DNA from: a bacterium
GTDB lineage: Bacteria > Patescibacteriota > Patescibacteriia > CAIQCM01
Direction: 5' to 3'
NCBI GenBank assembly: GCA_023246535.1
Contig: JAHFIF010000026.1
Coordinates: forward strand, 508 to 13,851
DNA length: 13,344 bases
Positions 11,938 to 13,344 of this stretch are shown here, in pieces. The notes beneath the pieces are model-generated. The model was not told the origin of the DNA, searched no databases, and worked only from the letters and a program-made list of their open reading frames with translations. Numbering within the stretch: the first letter of the stretch is position 1; each line of letters starts with the position of its first letter. Both the position numbers and the translations under genes were made by a program.

Positions 11938-12649
11938 ATGTCGCCGGGAACCACATGAGCGTTTCCAGCCGGTAGCGCAGCAGCGACTGCGTGATCGCTC
12001 CCAGGTTGGATGACGGCAGGATCGACGTGGCCGCGAGCGGCACGGTCGCATGGGCGCGCAAGGCGTCAAAGTCGGCCGCGCAAACCGCAACCGCATTGGG
12101 GTCGGACACGGCGCACTTGGAACAGATCGCGCCGCCGTGCGCCGCCGAAAAAGCGTTCGGATTGGCGTTGCGGCATTGAACGCAGCGGTCCAATTCCGGT
12201 TTGTACCCGGAATGGATGAGCAGCTGCAAAATAAAAGCGTCGCGCAAAGCGCTCGCTTGCGTTGGCGCGACATGCTCGGCCATATGAAGGCCGTCGCGCA
12301 AGAGCGCAAAGAGCTCGGCGTCATGAATTTCCGGCCGCGTCGCCAGGTCGACGAGCCGGATGAACCGCGCCGCCACTTGCGCGCGCCAAAGAACGGCGGC
12401 AACTTGCGGCAAGCGCTCGGCCGTTTCAATGCCGATGAGGAGCGGCCGCGAGCGCCCCTCGTAAATCAACACCCGCACGACGGCGATGGAAGAAAGCGGC
12501 GGCTGCAGCTTGGAAAGGATCTTCCGCGCCCCGCGCACGCGTACCTCAATTTTCCCCTTGGCTTCGGTAAAAAGGGTGTAGAGCCGGTCATGTTCGGCCA
12601 GGTCCCGATGCCCCAGCACGATCGCTTTTGTCTGAAGATAATTGGCCAT
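11936..12649 (-). CDS. recO: DNA repair/recombination mediator RecO
   Basis: 237 aa. RecO loads RecA onto SSB-coated single strands with RecR. The N-terminal OB fold begins MANYLQTKAIVLGHRDLAEH, as usual for the family, with the basic KGKIEVRVRGARKILSKLQP (31-50). A helical domain follows. The zinc site is complete: C156-V-Q-C159 and C176-S-K-C179. The frame extends to 12697, but ATG 12649 is preferred: a perfect TATAAT with TGC extension ends 7 nt upstream, so the extra codons lie in the promoter, and the protein then starts at the family's normal place. The 3' end shares its terminator with the convergent gene. Confidence 0.92.
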   Translation of the reverse strand: MANYLQTKAIVLGHRDLAEHDRLYTLFTEAKGKIEVRVRGARKILSKLQPPLSSIAVVRVLIYEGRSRPLLIGIETAERLPQVAAVLWRAQVAARFIRLVDLATRPEIHDAELFALLRDGLHMAEHVAPTQASALRDAFILQLLIHSGYKPELDRCVQCRNANPNAFSAAHGGAICSKCAVSDPNAVAVCAADFDALRAHATVPLAATSILPSSNLGAITQSLLRYRLETLMWFPAT

Positions 12650-12656
12650 TCCCGCC

Positions 12657-12665
12657 ATTATAGCA
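12657..12665 (-). promoter_or_regulatory. recO promoter (extended -10), leaderless
   Basis: On the minus strand TGCTATAAT (plus 12657-12665): perfect -10 with TGn extension, 7 nt before ATG 12649. No recognisable -35. Confidence 0.6.
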
Positions 12666-12695
12666 GAAAACGCGAGAAGGCGATCGGTGCTGGGC

Positions 12696-12753
12696 AAAAA
12701 ACAAAAAGCACCCGATCAACAGGAAGAGCGCGTGCTCTTTGTCGCGCGGGTGC
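12696..12753 (-). terminator. Two-hairpin terminator of the right-end gene
   Basis: On the minus strand GCACCCG pairs with CGGGTGC (plus 12747-12753 and 12708-12714). They enclose a second hairpin AAGAGC/GCTCTT (plus 12724-12739), and TTTTTGTTTTTT follows. It lies just after the stop at 12757. Confidence 0.6.
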
Positions 12754-12756
12754 GCG

Positions 12757-13230
12757 CTAGGCGTCTTTTTTATCGTTTGGGTCGACGGCGGCGACCTGAT
12801 CGGCCTCGCGACCGTACAAGACGACGCCGATCACGACAAGGATCAGCCCGAAAACAAACTCCACTTCATTGCCAACCCAAGTTGCGATCTTGACCTTGAG
12901 ACGGTCGTTATCCGACAGATCGTAGTCCCACCCTTTGCCGTCCCATTCCTTGCCCGGAACGCGCCCGTTGGTCTTTCGCAAGTCGCGAGGAATGACGGTC
13001 GGCGAGAGGCAATCCCAACAATCGCCTTCTCGATCGCAGTGCGGATAAAAGTTTGGCGAGCAGTAGGAGTAGCGGTCGAAACCGAGGAGCCGGGACGTGA
13101 TCGATTCCTTTTCTTCGATCCCGTCATGGCTGACGTCGGTCGCATTGTTCTCGACGCAAGAACCGATCGAGGCCAGGACAATGATGAGCCCCGTCCAAAA
13201 TATCAATGCATCCAATTTGATTTTCCGCAT
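12757..13230 (-). CDS. Unknown membrane-anchored Cys-containing protein (157 aa)
   Basis: From ATG 13230, with GAGGT (plus 13235-13239) 4 nt upstream. A TTG at 13248 would extend it by six codons but overlaps the Shine-Dalgarno. A hydrophobic helix (8-24) ends in IGSC25, which resembles a lipobox although Gly at -2 is unusual, so it is either a lipoprotein or a membrane anchor. The middle part (about 26-120) is polar and acidic, with a cluster of four cysteines (57, 65, 71, 74) in YSYCSPNFYPHCDREGDCWD that may form disulfides outside the cell. A second hydrophobic helix (124-140) precedes a charged cytoplasmic-looking tail. I know no family. A two-hairpin terminator follows. Confidence 0.66.
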   Translation of the reverse strand: MRKIKLDALIFWTGLIIVLASIGSCVENNATDVSHDGIEEKESITSRLLGFDRYSYCSPNFYPHCDREGDCWDCLSPTVIPRDLRKTNGRVPGKEWDGKGWDYDLSDNDRLKVKIATWVGNEVEFVFGLILVVIGVVLYGREADQVAAVDPNDKKDA

Positions 13231-13248
13231 GATTACCTCGTAGTGCAA

Positions 13249-13344
13249 TTGGTTGTGAAGGAAAAAATGTTGCGCATCATTCCAATCCGCCGCCGAGCTT
13301 GTCAGACACAGGCCGACGACGTATTTATGACCGGAAAATATATC
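13249..13344. other. Right edge, no gene seen
   Basis: The last 96 bases upstream of the unknown membrane gene hold no convincing frame. A CTGACA on the minus strand could be a -35 but lacks a good -10. Confidence 0.3.

Noticed and set aside
12650..12697. N-terminal extension of RecO (MPSTDRLLAFSAIMAG)
   Set aside because: It overlaps a perfect extended -10 box, and RecO proteins normally begin near MANYLQTKAIVL.

Overview
The window looks like a chromosomal segment of a small-genome bacterium, most likely a member of the Candidate Phyla Radiation (Patescibacteria). This is inference, based on a minimal RelA/SpoT protein without ACT domain, many core genes with no Shine-Dalgarno sequence, small uncharacterised membrane proteins, and palindromic repeats between genes. 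The code is standard: TGA is used as a stop several times, including in ATGA overlaps. No phage, integrase, IS transposase or CRISPR array is visible.

Layout. 1-511 (-) is the N-terminal part of an unrecognised gene running off the left edge. It is divergent from a (p)ppGpp synthetase/hydrolase at 590-2119 (+). That gene converges on parB and parA (2210-3903, -) across a bidirectional terminator flanked by inverted period-7 repeats. 3904-4901 has no protein gene: it holds tRNA-Leu(CAA), initiator tRNA-fMet and a second CAT tRNA (probably elongator Met), interleaved with four copies (one deleted) of a ~120-bp nested palindromic element. Next come a membrane protein with a pseudopilin-like C-terminal domain (4902-6245, +) and a small YdjM-like membrane protein (6347-6814, +). 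The latter converges, with overlapping stops, on a five-gene minus-strand cluster read from 10578 down to 6811: scpA, scpB, D-Ala-D-Ala carboxypeptidase, a small multidrug-export-family membrane protein and a GT4 glycosyltransferase. A 115-bp palindromic element with perfect 28-bp arms fills the gap between scpA and a YbaK/EbsC-like gene (10715-11317, -) that carries a lysine-rich tail. The right end has an unknown 125-aa gene (+), recO (-) and an unknown Cys-containing membrane protein (-).

How the genes fit together. ParA/ParB and ScpA/ScpB serve chromosome segregation and condensation. The carboxypeptidase, glycosyltransferase and export-like protein serve the envelope. RelA/SpoT, tRNA-fMet and YbaK serve growth control and translation. 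The scp cluster is tightly coupled by 4-bp overlaps or 6-nt gaps.

Main points for a second look: (1) the tRNA-associated palindromic elements, whose stems differ in sequence between copies but stay complementary within each copy, with G-U wobbles in one sense; (2) a cousin with 28-bp perfect arms upstream of scpA; (3) two heptanucleotide repeat families, one intergenic at a terminator and one both intergenic and inside the carboxypeptidase gene; (4) a -10 box followed by 6-8 nt and then the start codon at several core genes, the mark of leaderless mRNAs; (5) an initiator tRNA with C33 and a non-canonical anticodon stem.
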